Source: Candidatus Peribacteraceae bacterium
GTDB lineage: Bacteria > Patescibacteriota > Gracilibacteria > Peribacterales > Peribacteraceae
DNA: 53,425 bases
Reading direction: 5' to 3'
NCBI GenBank assembly: GCA_028711445.1
Contig: JAQTSD010000006.1
Span: forward strand, 1 to 53,425
Position numbers and translations under genes: made by a program. Below, one piece after another: positions 27,391 through 35,522 of this stretch (positions are counted from its first letter, which is position 1; every line of letters starts with the position of its first letter). The notes under the pieces are model-generated. The model saw only the letters and a list, made by a program, of their open reading frames with translations. It was not told the origin of the DNA and searched no databases.

Positions 27391-29276
27391 TGTTGTGGTG
27401 TCTCATCCAAAGTCTCTGCCGCAGCCGGAGGCGGCTGATCCAGTCCCCGCACGATCGCTTCCAGATCGATGTCGAGCAAGTCGGAGAGCAGGTCGCCGAG
27501 AGCGGGGTTGTCGCTGAGCGCGCAGTCGCCGCCCTGCAGTGCTGCGGTGACGGCCGTCTCGATGCGTTTTAGGAGCGCGCAGACGTGGGCGAATGCTGAC
27601 GTATAGGACTCCACGACGATGTCCGGCCGGACCTGGAGTGTCTCGAAGAGCGCGCGCACGCCCGCGACGGACTCCCGGACGCGGGACAGGAGCACGCGCT
27701 CGGGGGTCAGAAGCTCGATGCGCAGATTCTCGAGGCATCGCGAGACTTCCTGGATCTTCCCGACGACGTGCATCTTCACGAGGGTTTCGTTGAACCGTTG
27801 CCCGTCGCGCGACTCGAGCGCTTGGGGCAGCTCTGCATGGAGAGAGAGGATCTTGCGTGCAAACGTGGAGAAGGGGGCGACGAGAAGCGTCTCGAGTTCC
27901 TTCGGATCGATGAGTTCTTTCATGCGCCGCTCGACGCCGGTGACATTGCGGTCGGGGAAGAGGGGCTCCCCCGCGCGAGGGGGATGGAAGACCGCTGCCT
28001 TGGCGAGGCGCATGAGCGGCTCGGCCCTCGCCTGCAGCTGGGTGCGGTAGGACTCCATGACCGCTTCGCCGTGCTCAATCTGCTGATGGATGAGCTGGCG
28101 ATCATCCGTATTGGCCGTGTTCTTCGGGCGTGTCCGCTCGAATCTGCGCTGGAGGTCGTTGATCGCTCCCACCATGCTCGCCATGGCGGCGGAGATATTG
28201 GGGATGCGTCTGCCCCGTACCTCGGCGCAGAGATCGCTGTGACGGTCGATGCGCACGCATGCCATGCGTTTGCAGATGTCGATGGATGTCTGGAGCTCTT
28301 TCGCAACTGTAGCGAGCTCCGTCTTCGCCTCCTCTTCGATGGTTCTGCGGTTGTCCGGCGGAGTGTCCCGCGTCAGGGTATTGAGTCTGCGGTTTTGGAG
28401 TCCAAGGCGCTGCTTCAAGCGTTCGAGTTTCGCGACTTCGCTCTCGTAGCATGCTTCCTCATGGCGCGTCTTGCGATAGACGCCGTAGGCGTCGAGAACT
28501 TGCATGCGCTGCTTACGTTGGCCGTTTGCCTGCGTCCCTGCCACGTCCTCGGCGAAGAGGAGGATCTTCCCGATCGCTTCCGGTCGTGGGCCTGTTTTCC
28601 CGTACGAAGCCTCCCCCGGCCGCGGAGCGACGACGACATGGAGGCGGCCGACATTCGGGTCGATCTGCCGGGTCGATGCGAGGGTTTCTTTGAACGTAGG
28701 GATTGCATCGTGTTTGCGTCTGAGGCGCTCGATCGCCGTCATCCGGGGCTCGAACGTCTCGATGCCGAGCGTCTCGAGCATATGTTCATTGAGCAGGTCC
28801 GCACTCACGAGGCACGGACCGGGGCCGATGCGGTCGAACTGCGGACGCGGGTCGAAGTGGATGCGATCATCTTTGACGGAGCGATAGGAGGGGACGACGT
28901 AGTCTCGGCAGACTGCCTCCTGTATGCGTTTGAAGAGTGAGTCGGGGATGAGCTTCCACAACTTCTCCCGCAGCCTGGGGTCATCGATTGCGCTGAACCG
29001 CCGGAACCACCGCTCGAAGCGTTCACGGTCGAATGCTTCGATCTGATCATCCGGGGAGGCGAGCTCCTGCACTTCCAGTAATTGTCTTGCATGATTCTGC
29101 AGGTGTGCACTGTGTGTCCGTATGTGGCCGCGGATGGAGGCTTCTTTGATCCGGGTCGTCTCCTCACACTCTCCTTCCAGGCCGCGGACTTCGTGCTCGC
29201 CATCGGCGATGGCGGCTTCGGTGCGGGTGCGTTTTCGCCGGATACGTTCTTCGAGGGCGGGGAAGGCGAGCGACAT
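27342..29276 (-). CDS. Large cytoplasmic protein, unknown function
   Basis: A 644-residue protein of no family I recognise. The N-terminus is a charged coiled coil (EERIRRKRTRTEAAIADGEHEVRGLEGECEETTRIKEASIR). A mixed segment follows (about 100-260; HFDPRPQFDRIGPGPCLVSADLLNEHMLETLG), then long helical stretches to the end. There is no signal peptide or membrane span, and arginine content is high. The C-terminal tail GTAATGGEGEGPAA and the stop codon come from the adjacent structured repeat, so the original 3' end was probably replaced. A TGCTACAGT extended -10 lies nine bases before the ATG. Confidence 0.75.
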   Translation of the reverse strand: MSLAFPALEERIRRKRTRTEAAIADGEHEVRGLEGECEETTRIKEASIRGHIRTHSAHLQNHARQLLEVQELASPDDQIEAFDRERFERWFRRFSAIDDPRLREKLWKLIPDSLFKRIQEAVCRDYVVPSYRSVKDDRIHFDPRPQFDRIGPGPCLVSADLLNEHMLETLGIETFEPRMTAIERLRRKHDAIPTFKETLASTRQIDPNVGRLHVVVAPRPGEASYGKTGPRPEAIGKILLFAEDVAGTQANGQRKQRMQVLDAYGVYRKTRHEEACYESEVAKLERLKQRLGLQNRRLNTLTRDTPPDNRRTIEEEAKTELATVAKELQTSIDICKRMACVRIDRHSDLCAEVRGRRIPNISAAMASMVGAINDLQRRFERTRPKNTANTDDRQLIHQQIEHGEAVMESYRTQLQARAEPLMRLAKAAVFHPPRAGEPLFPDRNVTGVERRMKELIDPKELETLLVAPFSTFARKILSLHAELPQALESRDGQRFNETLVKMHVVGKIQEVSRCLENLRIELLTPERVLLSRVRESVAGVRALFETLQVRPDIVVESYTSAFAHVCALLKRIETAVTAALQGGDCALSDNPALGDLLSDLLDIDLEAIVRGLDQPPPAAAETLDETPQQVGTAATGGEGEGPAA

Positions 29277-29403
29277 AAGTGCGATACTGTAGCACTGGTT
29301 TTCATGTATGGAGAATTATTTGCGTGATCTCTGTGGTATGTCTGTTCCCTCTCCCAACGGGAGAGGGCGAGGGAGAGGGGGTCTGATTTCAGTACATCGA
29401 CAT

Positions 29404-29590
29404 CGCTCCTTCCTTCTTTCTTTGTCAGGGCGACAAAGAAAGAAGCAAAGAAAGCGCTCCGCCGCCAGTGCCTCTCCGCCCGGCCCTGCGCCTCCTCGTC
29501 GACCCCTCCAGGGATTCGGGGTCGACTCGTCGGCGAGCTGCTACGCAGCAGGGCCTTCCCCCTCACCCCCCGTGGCGGCGGAGGCCCACC
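29404..29590. repeat. Structured dispersed repeat, subtype A, copy 2
   Basis: Highly similar to copy 1: same 5' hairpin, GTCGACCCC/GGGGTCGAC, CTGCT/AGCAG, and outer GCCGCCA/TGGCGGC stem. It fills most of the 360-bp gap between the 27342 gene and the second SpeD-like gene. A CCCTCTCCC-AAC-GGGAGAGGG hairpin (about 29346-29366) precedes it. Confidence 0.85.
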
Positions 29591-29636
29591 AACGATAAAA
29601 ATACCTATGATTTTCAGCTATTGATCCCTTTGACCA

Positions 29637-30164
29637 TTATCTCACTCCTGCCAGCAAACGCTTGCCGGGCTTGAGAACCGGAGCACTCGGACGCGCGACC
29701 ACGGTGGATTCCTCGGTGACCCGGTCGCCGGTGCCGGCGAGCTGGAGCATGGAACGAGGGTCGGTTTCATCAATGGCACGATTGATGAATGTGCCACGCC
29801 ACGCTCCCAACGCAAGTTCTTGATGAACGATACGGATAATCTTGCGCCAGTCGACGGAATTACAACTGTACGCGTCGATGCGAACGTGCGGGTGTTTTCC
29901 CGGTTTTTCGAAGTAGTGCCCGCTGATGTGGCTGGTGGTGATGGGTTGGATGAATGACCAGCCTGGTGCGCGCAGGTCGGAGGCGGGATAGATGCTCAAA
30001 GGCCCTAGCATCTTCATACCGAGGGCGGCCAGGAGGTGATTGACGAGGGTGTGTGTGATCAGTTCGTAACGTGAGGCATCGAGAGGGCGTTCCAGGTACG
30101 CATCGAGGATGAAATGCTCGTGTGTGAGTTCGAGGCCGGGGTCTGGAGGGCGGGAGTGCAACAC
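29637..30164 (-). CDS. Second SpeD-like pyruvoyl-dependent decarboxylase
   Basis: About 175 residues from GTG 30164, chosen by alignment with the 24977 paralogue; the longer track ORF adds a non-homologous tail. The core HFILDAYLERPLDASRYELI...APGWSFIQPITTSHISGHYFEKPGKHPHVRIDAYSCNS keeps the processing serine (S78), His (H83) and Cys (C101). It differs from its paralogue mainly at the ends. Two SpeD-like genes about 5 kb apart may have different amino-acid or AdoMet specificities. It is not in an operon with DHS and lies between a structured repeat and hppA. Confidence 0.8.
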   Translation of the reverse strand: MLHSRPPDPGLELTHEHFILDAYLERPLDASRYELITHTLVNHLLAALGMKMLGPLSIYPASDLRAPGWSFIQPITTSHISGHYFEKPGKHPHVRIDAYSCNSVDWRKIIRIVHQELALGAWRGTFINRAIDETDPRSMLQLAGTGDRVTEESTVVARPSAPVLKPGKRLLAGVR

Positions 30165-30392
30165 CTGTAGAAACGGGAGAGGAGGGCTCACTGTTTCCTG
30201 ATTTCTCAGGACAAGAGGGGATTTTGGGGTTTTCCGCAGCCGGATGCAAGGAAAAACCCATGGATTATTCGGAGGTTGGTGTTGCGGAGTACGGAGCGGG
30301 CATTGCCTCGAAGGCGTGTAAAAAAGAGCATAGAACAAGAGTTGTGAACAGAGTGATGTGCTTTTAGAAGGGCTCGAGAGAAAATTGACGTA

Positions 30393-30419
30393 AAGAGACC
30401 CGTCATCAGCGGGTCTCTT
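30393..30419 (-). terminator. Terminator of hppA
   Basis: On the minus strand: AAGAGACCCG-CTGATGA-CGGGTCTCTT followed by TA. It is a perfect 10-bp stem 20 bp after the hppA stop codon. Confidence 0.75.
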
Positions 30420-30440
30420 GAAAACGAACTGATTATTTTC

Positions 30441-32564
30441 TCAGATGAACAGCGCTGCAAGGGCGAGCGTCAGTGTGGAGAACAGCTTGATGAGCACGTG
30501 GAGGCTCGGGCCGGCGGTGTCCTTGAACGGATCGCCCACGGTATCGCCCGTGACTGCCGCTTGATGGGCCGGACTGCGCTTGCCGCCGAGGTGGCCCGTC
30601 TCGATGAATTTCTTCGCATTGTCCCACGCGCCGCCGGCATTGTTCAGGTAGGCAGCGAGCACGACGCCCGTGATGGTGCCCACCATAAGCAGGCCCGCGA
30701 CGGCTTCCGCGCGGAAGAGGACACCCACGACGATCGGGGCAGCGACTGCCACGATGCCCGGGAGGATCATTTCCTTGAGCGCGGCCTTCGTCGCGATGTC
30801 CACGGCTGCCGCGTAATCCGGCTCGGTCGTCCCTTCCATGATGCCTTTCTTCTCCCTGAACTGCTTGCGCACCTCCTCCACGATGACGCCTGCCGCGCGC
30901 CCGACGGCGCGGATGGTGAGCGAAGTGAAGAAGAAAACGACCATCGCGCCGAGGAAGGCGCCGACGAAGACGGGGACCTTGGCAAGGTCCACTACCGTCA
31001 GGTGCGCCTCCTCCAGGAATGCGGAGAAGAGCAGGAAGGCTGCGAGAGCCGCGGAGCCCACGGCGTAGCCCTTCGTGAGAGCTTTGGTCGTGTTGCCTGT
31101 GGCGTCAAGCTCATCGGTCACGCGGCGCATCTCCTCCGGGGCCTTACTCATCTCCACGATGCCTCCGGCGTTGTCCGTGATCGGGCCGAACATGTCCATG
31201 GCGAGCACGTAGCCCACCATTGCGAGCATACCCATCGTCGCGACTGCCGTGCCGTAGAGACCACCGGCGGGCAGGCCGGACTGCGTGCCGAACCAGTAGG
31301 AGGCGAAGAGGGCCACACAGACCGTCAGTACGGAAAGCCCCGTGGACTCCATGCCGATGGCCGTTCCTGAGATGATGTTCGTCGCATGGCCTGTCGTGGA
31401 GGCCTGTGCGATGGATTGCACGGGGCGGTACTGCTTGCCGGTGTAGTAATCCGTGATGTAGACGAAGGCGACACTTGTCAGAATGCCGACGACACCGCAG
31501 AAGAAGAACCAGGGGGCAGAATTCTGCAGATTGAAGAACGTCGTGAAGGCCTCCGGGATCGTCTGGAATCCGGAGGTGGAGAGCATGAGGGCTGCGCAAA
31601 CGAAGAGCGCAAAAGTCGTCATGACCGTGGTGATCCAGTAGCCGCGCACCATAGCTTGCATGGGTGGTTCGCCTTCTTTTGCGTGCACGGTATAGACACC
31701 GAGGATGGTGGCGATGAGCCCCAGCGAGCGCAGCACCAGCGGGAACAGGATTCCCTTGAGACCGAAGGTCGGGTAGAGCCCGACGCCGAGGATCATTGCA
31801 CCGATGTTTTCCGCAGAGATGGATTCGAAGAGGTCCGCGCCGCGGCCCGCGCAGTCGCCGACGTTGTCGCCGACGAGGTCCGCTACGACGGCCGGGTTGC
31901 GCGGATCATCCTCCGGGATGCCCGCTTCGATCTTGCCGACGAGGTCCGCGCCGACGTCTGCCGCTTTCGTGTAGATCCCTCCGCCGAGCTGGGCGAAGAG
32001 TGCCACGAAGCTCGCGCCGAACCCGTAACCGACGATGAGAGCCGGGATGCGAACGACTTCGAGATGCATGATGAAGCGATAGAAGAGGTACAGGCCGCTG
32101 ATACCAAGAAGGCTCAAGGCCGTGATGACGAGCGCCGAGACCGTCCCGCCTCTGAGTGCCATCTTCAGAGCACTGTCTACGCCACCTCGCGAAGCATCGG
32201 CCGTTTTTAAGTTCGCTTTCGTCGCGACGACCATGCTCACGACCCCCGCTACCCCTGAGAGGAGCGACCCTAAGAGGAAGGAAACACCTACCTCCAAGCC
32301 GCGCTGCCAGCCTTCACCGGGAGCGCCGGTAAAGCCGTAGGCTGCGATCATGGCAACGGCGACGACGACCGTGAGGATGACAATCGTGCGGTACTGTCGG
32401 CGGATGAATGCGCGTGCGCCGACCGAGATGGCATGCGCCACCTTTTGCATGGCGGCTGTGCCGTCACCGGCGGCCGTCACGCCGCGCCAGAAGACGAGGC
32501 TGTAGAGGAGCCCGGCGATCGCGACGACGGGCGCGAAGATCTCTAAAGTGAGAGAGGTGTCCAT
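30441..32564 (-). CDS. hppA: Proton-pumping membrane pyrophosphatase, K+-independent type
   Basis: A 707-residue, about 16-helix integral membrane enzyme that uses PPi hydrolysis to pump H+ across the membrane. The substrate-binding motif GGGIYTKAADVGADLVGKIEAGIPEDDPRNPAVVADLVGDNVGDCAGRGADLFES is complete, as are DNAGGIVEMS and the C-terminal GDTVGDPFKDTAGPSLHVLIK. The diagnostic GNTTKALTKG carries lysine where K+-dependent enzymes have alanine (GNTTAA), so it should be the K+-independent H+-pumping type. It may recover energy from biosynthetic PPi in a cell with limited respiration. A terminator follows the gene. Confidence 0.96.
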   Translation of the reverse strand: MDTSLTLEIFAPVVAIAGLLYSLVFWRGVTAAGDGTAAMQKVAHAISVGARAFIRRQYRTIVILTVVVAVAMIAAYGFTGAPGEGWQRGLEVGVSFLLGSLLSGVAGVVSMVVATKANLKTADASRGGVDSALKMALRGGTVSALVITALSLLGISGLYLFYRFIMHLEVVRIPALIVGYGFGASFVALFAQLGGGIYTKAADVGADLVGKIEAGIPEDDPRNPAVVADLVGDNVGDCAGRGADLFESISAENIGAMILGVGLYPTFGLKGILFPLVLRSLGLIATILGVYTVHAKEGEPPMQAMVRGYWITTVMTTFALFVCAALMLSTSGFQTIPEAFTTFFNLQNSAPWFFFCGVVGILTSVAFVYITDYYTGKQYRPVQSIAQASTTGHATNIISGTAIGMESTGLSVLTVCVALFASYWFGTQSGLPAGGLYGTAVATMGMLAMVGYVLAMDMFGPITDNAGGIVEMSKAPEEMRRVTDELDATGNTTKALTKGYAVGSAALAAFLLFSAFLEEAHLTVVDLAKVPVFVGAFLGAMVVFFFTSLTIRAVGRAAGVIVEEVRKQFREKKGIMEGTTEPDYAAAVDIATKAALKEMILPGIVAVAAPIVVGVLFRAEAVAGLLMVGTITGVVLAAYLNNAGGAWDNAKKFIETGHLGGKRSPAHQAAVTGDTVGDPFKDTAGPSLHVLIKLFSTLTLALAALFI

Positions 32565-33088
32565 GGTGATGAGGGAAAAGGGCAGGAAGAAGGGGCTTCC
32601 GGGCAGGACGCCTGGAAGGTTACTGAGAGGGTAAGGGAATGGGGAGAAAAGTCAACTTTCTACCCAGCAGCGGCCGTCCCTGGCCGCGGCACTACGATGC
32701 ATCTTTTCCACCTTTGTCCGGGCGGCTTGGGGTGGTTTTGGGCAGGTCGTGAATCGCGCGGACGTCCTTTCATGGTTTTCGATTTTTCTCTGTCGGGGGA
32801 CCAGGGAACCTTGTCCGGTTCCCTAGACCCCCCGACACCCCCCTTACCTTCCTGACTCCAAGCTGGGAGGGAAACCATACGGTTTCCCTCCCTCCCATCC
32901 CACCTTTCCCTTTTGTAAAAATGCACGAAGCGTGGGTCATAGCTGTCCCGAGAAATTCAGGCGGGCAGTGGCGCGCCTACCCGCCATATGTCGTACAACG
33001 GCGGCTCGCAGGGCGCCGAAGGTTTCATCTGAACCGCAGCTGGGACTCGCGAGTCCCAGCTGCGGGAAGGAAGCAGTGGAATGAGGCC
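32565..33088. other. Gene-free region rich in hairpins
   Basis: 524 bp without a plausible gene. In order: a GCGGCC/GGCCGC hairpin at about 32668; CCACCTTTGTCCGG as in subtype B repeats; a nested stem TGTCGGGGG...AGGGAACC-TTGTCC-GGTTCCCT...CCCCCGACA (about 32791-32838); GGGAGGGAAACC-ATAC-GGTTTCCCTCCC (32865-32892); GTGGCGCGCC and GTCGTACAACGGCGGCTCGCAGGG, also found beside the 50.3-kb repeat; and a 32-bp perfect palindrome. It looks like a diverged copy of the dispersed structured repeat or a structured RNA locus. Confidence 0.6.
33034..33065. repeat. 32-bp perfect palindrome
   Basis: CCGCAGCTGGGACTCG followed directly by CGAGTCCCAGCTGCGG, with no spacer. It lies 23 bp after the aquaporin stop codon (minus strand). 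It could be a terminator-like hairpin or a protein-binding site. Confidence 0.9.
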
Positions 33089-33688
33089 TCACCGTGCCAT
33101 CCACCTATACAGCCAGCAGGCAACGACGGCGCCGATGAGGGGACCTGAGAGGTACGCCCACGAGACGGAACCGATGCCGATGGCGACGGCGGGATTCAAA
33201 ACTCCGTTCGAAGTTGCCATGGCCAGCAGAATGCCGAGCAGGAGCGAGCCGCCAATCGTGAGGCCCGAAGCACCCGAGGACACTTTGTTATGGACGACTG
33301 CGCAGATGCCGAGCAATAGCAGGAAGGCACCGAGTGCTTCGGCGAACAAGATCAACCCCGATGCGTCGACAGTGATGATGGGGAGATCACCGAGAATGTA
33401 AGGGGCCGCTTTGAGCACAATCACAGCGCCGAGCACTTGCGCGACGACATATTTGAGCGCTTCCCACGCGTCCATTTTGCGAATGCTCCAGAGGCCGATG
33501 GTGACGGCGGGATTCACGTGTGCGCCACTGATCTGACCGATGATGTACACCAGAAGTCCGAGGGTGAGACCTGCGACAACGGGAACGCTCAAGGGCAGCG
33601 AGTACTTGAGTGCGGTGAGCACGGCGAACGTGAGGATGGCCGTACCGAGCAGTTCCGCCGTGTACTTGCGCCAATACATCTTTTGCAT
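33089..33688 (-). CDS. Aquaporin / MIP-family channel
   Basis: A 199-residue six-helix channel. Both half-helix motifs are intact: SGAHVNPAVTIG (first NPA) and SNGVLNPAVAIG (second NPA). The residue after the second NPA is V rather than the arginine of the usual selectivity filter (NPAR), so pore selectivity may differ from classical water channels. The length is at the short end for the family. ATG 33688 or 33679 could be the start. It is oriented with hppA on the minus strand but separated by the 524-bp hairpin region. Confidence 0.9.
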   Translation of the reverse strand: MQKMYWRKYTAELLGTAILTFAVLTALKYSLPLSVPVVAGLTLGLLVYIIGQISGAHVNPAVTIGLWSIRKMDAWEALKYVVAQVLGAVIVLKAAPYILGDLPIITVDASGLILFAEALGAFLLLLGICAVVHNKVSSGASGLTIGGSLLLGILLAMATSNGVLNPAVAIGIGSVSWAYLSGPLIGAVVACWLYRWMAR

Positions 33689-33853
33689 GGAAATAAGGGG
33701 GAAAGAATGCTTTTCAGTGTACCACTGTCTTGAGCATAATTGCGTCTGCTTGCAACATGTGCGGGGAGGGAAGCGGCCGCACTTCTTGACTTTGACCTAC
33801 GGGGAACGGACACTGCCCTCCTTTTGCACCATTTCGCTCCCGTTTGTTCTCTC

Positions 33854-35242
33854 ATGGACTACGAAGATAAAATCTTTCACCCGGATTTCCATTCTCAATC
33901 CGAAATGGACGAGTACCTCCGGGCAGTGCATGCCTGCGAACCGGGTGTTCGCTCTCCCATCGAAATCGCCGGAATGTCTTCCGGCATCACCGGATTGAAT
34001 ATGGTCTTGGCAGCCACTCGCAGGCGCATGAGTGTGATCTTTGGAGGAACGGCCATCGGGTACGTTGAACACGAGAAACAGATTCAGGCGCAATCCAGCC
34101 AGGAATCCCGGGTGAAGTGCTATCAAGACGGAAATGTCGAAACGATGCTGAGAGTTGCGGCCGAGGCGCGGGAACAACGCCCCTTCGGGATCATCGGTGC
34201 CAATTTCTTGGCGGCGGCGCCGGATTCCATGAAACTCATTGAAGCGGTATGCAAACAAGGAAAGATCAACGAAATCGTGGTGGGAGCGGGGATCCTCCGG
34301 AAGCTTCCGGAGCTGATGGCACGGTATCCAAAGATTTACTACACTGTCATTTCGTCTTCCATGCGGGTGACGGATCTGCTCTGGGGTTTGGGAGGTGAGA
34401 ACGGACGGAAGCCCTCCCGGTGCTACTATGAAAGTCCCGTCGGGCTCTTCCAAGGAGAAGGTGCAGGCGGCCATATCGGTGCACGAGACAAGTGGGAAGG
34501 AATGGGTAGGCCGCGTCCCGTTCCGACATCAGAGGAGTTGCAAGCTCTCGGCTCCTCCATCGATTGGGGGGCAGTATTGATGCAAATTAGAAAAGATCAG
34601 GAGCACTTTGATCCGCACAAGTACGATCCGGAGCGGTTTTTGGAGGAATTCAAAACACTCCACCCGCGCACTCCGCTCGGATTCGGAGGGGGCGTTGATT
34701 TCAAAAGGGATATCGATCTCCTTCTCGCAATGGGTTATGACTATGCAGCCATTGGCTCCGTCGCTCTCCTTTCGCGTGCATCCGGGATGCCGCTCCATCT
34801 GAAGGAGGAATGCTATTTGGACAGGAGCGGGCGATATGCCGTGGAAGTCGTGGACTCGAGTCCGTCCGGCATCACCTCAAGACGTCTGCGAACTCCTGAA
34901 GATGAACGGCGGCCCGTGACCGAGGAGATTGCTGAGAGGACGCGTGGACAGTGCGTGAAATGCATCGGTGAGCGTTGCAGGTTCAACAGGCCGGGAGGGG
35001 AGAATCAATACTACTGCATAAAAGAACATCTCATCGCAACGCAAAAAGGAGAGAGGGGTGGAGTGATGTTTGTCGGCAGCGTGCAGAGAATTCGCGACGA
35101 TTCAAATTTTGAACAAGTCTATGTGGACGAGCAGGGCAACCCCCGCAGTCCAGAATTCGATACTTCTATTGATTATCATGTACTTGGAAAACTCCCGGTG
35201 AAAAAAGGATCTCAGCAGTTGGAATTCGCTCCGAAGGATTGA
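33854..35242 (+). CDS. Nitronate monooxygenase/FabK-like flavoprotein
   Basis: About 462 residues from ATG 33854 (MDYEDKIFHPDF); the track's upstream extension is not family-like. The TIM-barrel FMN enzyme pattern is visible: substrate-side strand VRSPIEIAGMSSGITGLNMVLAATRR, phosphate-binding GEGAGGHIGARD (the family's GGHxG motif), and TPLGFGGGVDFKRDIDLLLAMGYDYAAIGSVAL. A C-terminal Cys-rich segment GQCVKCIGERCRFN...YYCIKEHL is unusual and might bind a metal or Fe-S cluster. Family members oxidise nitronates or reduce enoyl-ACP; sequence does not settle which. It stands alone on the plus strand. Confidence 0.8.
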   Translation: MDYEDKIFHPDFHSQSEMDEYLRAVHACEPGVRSPIEIAGMSSGITGLNMVLAATRRRMSVIFGGTAIGYVEHEKQIQAQSSQESRVKCYQDGNVETMLRVAAEAREQRPFGIIGANFLAAAPDSMKLIEAVCKQGKINEIVVGAGILRKLPELMARYPKIYYTVISSSMRVTDLLWGLGGENGRKPSRCYYESPVGLFQGEGAGGHIGARDKWEGMGRPRPVPTSEELQALGSSIDWGAVLMQIRKDQEHFDPHKYDPERFLEEFKTLHPRTPLGFGGGVDFKRDIDLLLAMGYDYAAIGSVALLSRASGMPLHLKEECYLDRSGRYAVEVVDSSPSGITSRRLRTPEDERRPVTEEIAERTRGQCVKCIGERCRFNRPGGENQYYCIKEHLIATQKGERGGVMFVGSVQRIRDDSNFEQVYVDEQGNPRSPEFDTSIDYHVLGKLPVKKGSQQLEFAPKD

Positions 35243-35278
35243 CGAAAATCGCGATGGTCTTCGATGCGTGCTTGATCT

Positions 35279-35434
35279 CTAGAACCTGCGCCGTTGGCTC
35301 TCGCTCGGGATGAAGAAGGCGAACCACAGGAACCAGATCAGCCAGATGGCTTCGATGTAATCGCCCTGCACGAGACCGACGATGCCCCGGAATCCGAGGA
35401 TCCCCAGGAGCCCGAAGAGTTTGTTTTTTCGCAT
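35279..35434 (-). CDS. Small membrane protein (51 aa)
   Basis: From ATG 35434: MRKNKLFGLLGILGFRGIVGLVQGDYIEAIWLIWFLWFAFFIP. It has two hydrophobic stretches joined by a short loop and a basic tail. The repeated LGLLGxLGFxG pattern is typical of small membrane proteins of unknown role. The track's earlier start adds 15 unlikely residues. Confidence 0.6.
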   Translation of the reverse strand: MRKNKLFGLLGILGFRGIVGLVQGDYIEAIWLIWFLWFAFFIPSESQRRRF

Positions 35435-35522
35435 GGAAGGAGGGGAATGCTTCCTTGCATCATACCACTTCGCATCCAAAGTGCTATCGCAGTCCCAAGA
35501 GAAGACTCTTCATTTCTTCCCC

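Noticed and set aside
27768-28940. 390-aa plus-strand ORF opposite the 27342 gene
   Set aside because: GC-rich antisense frame with no start signal. The minus-strand gene has a promoter-like -10 and a plausible coiled-coil protein, though it is itself unknown.
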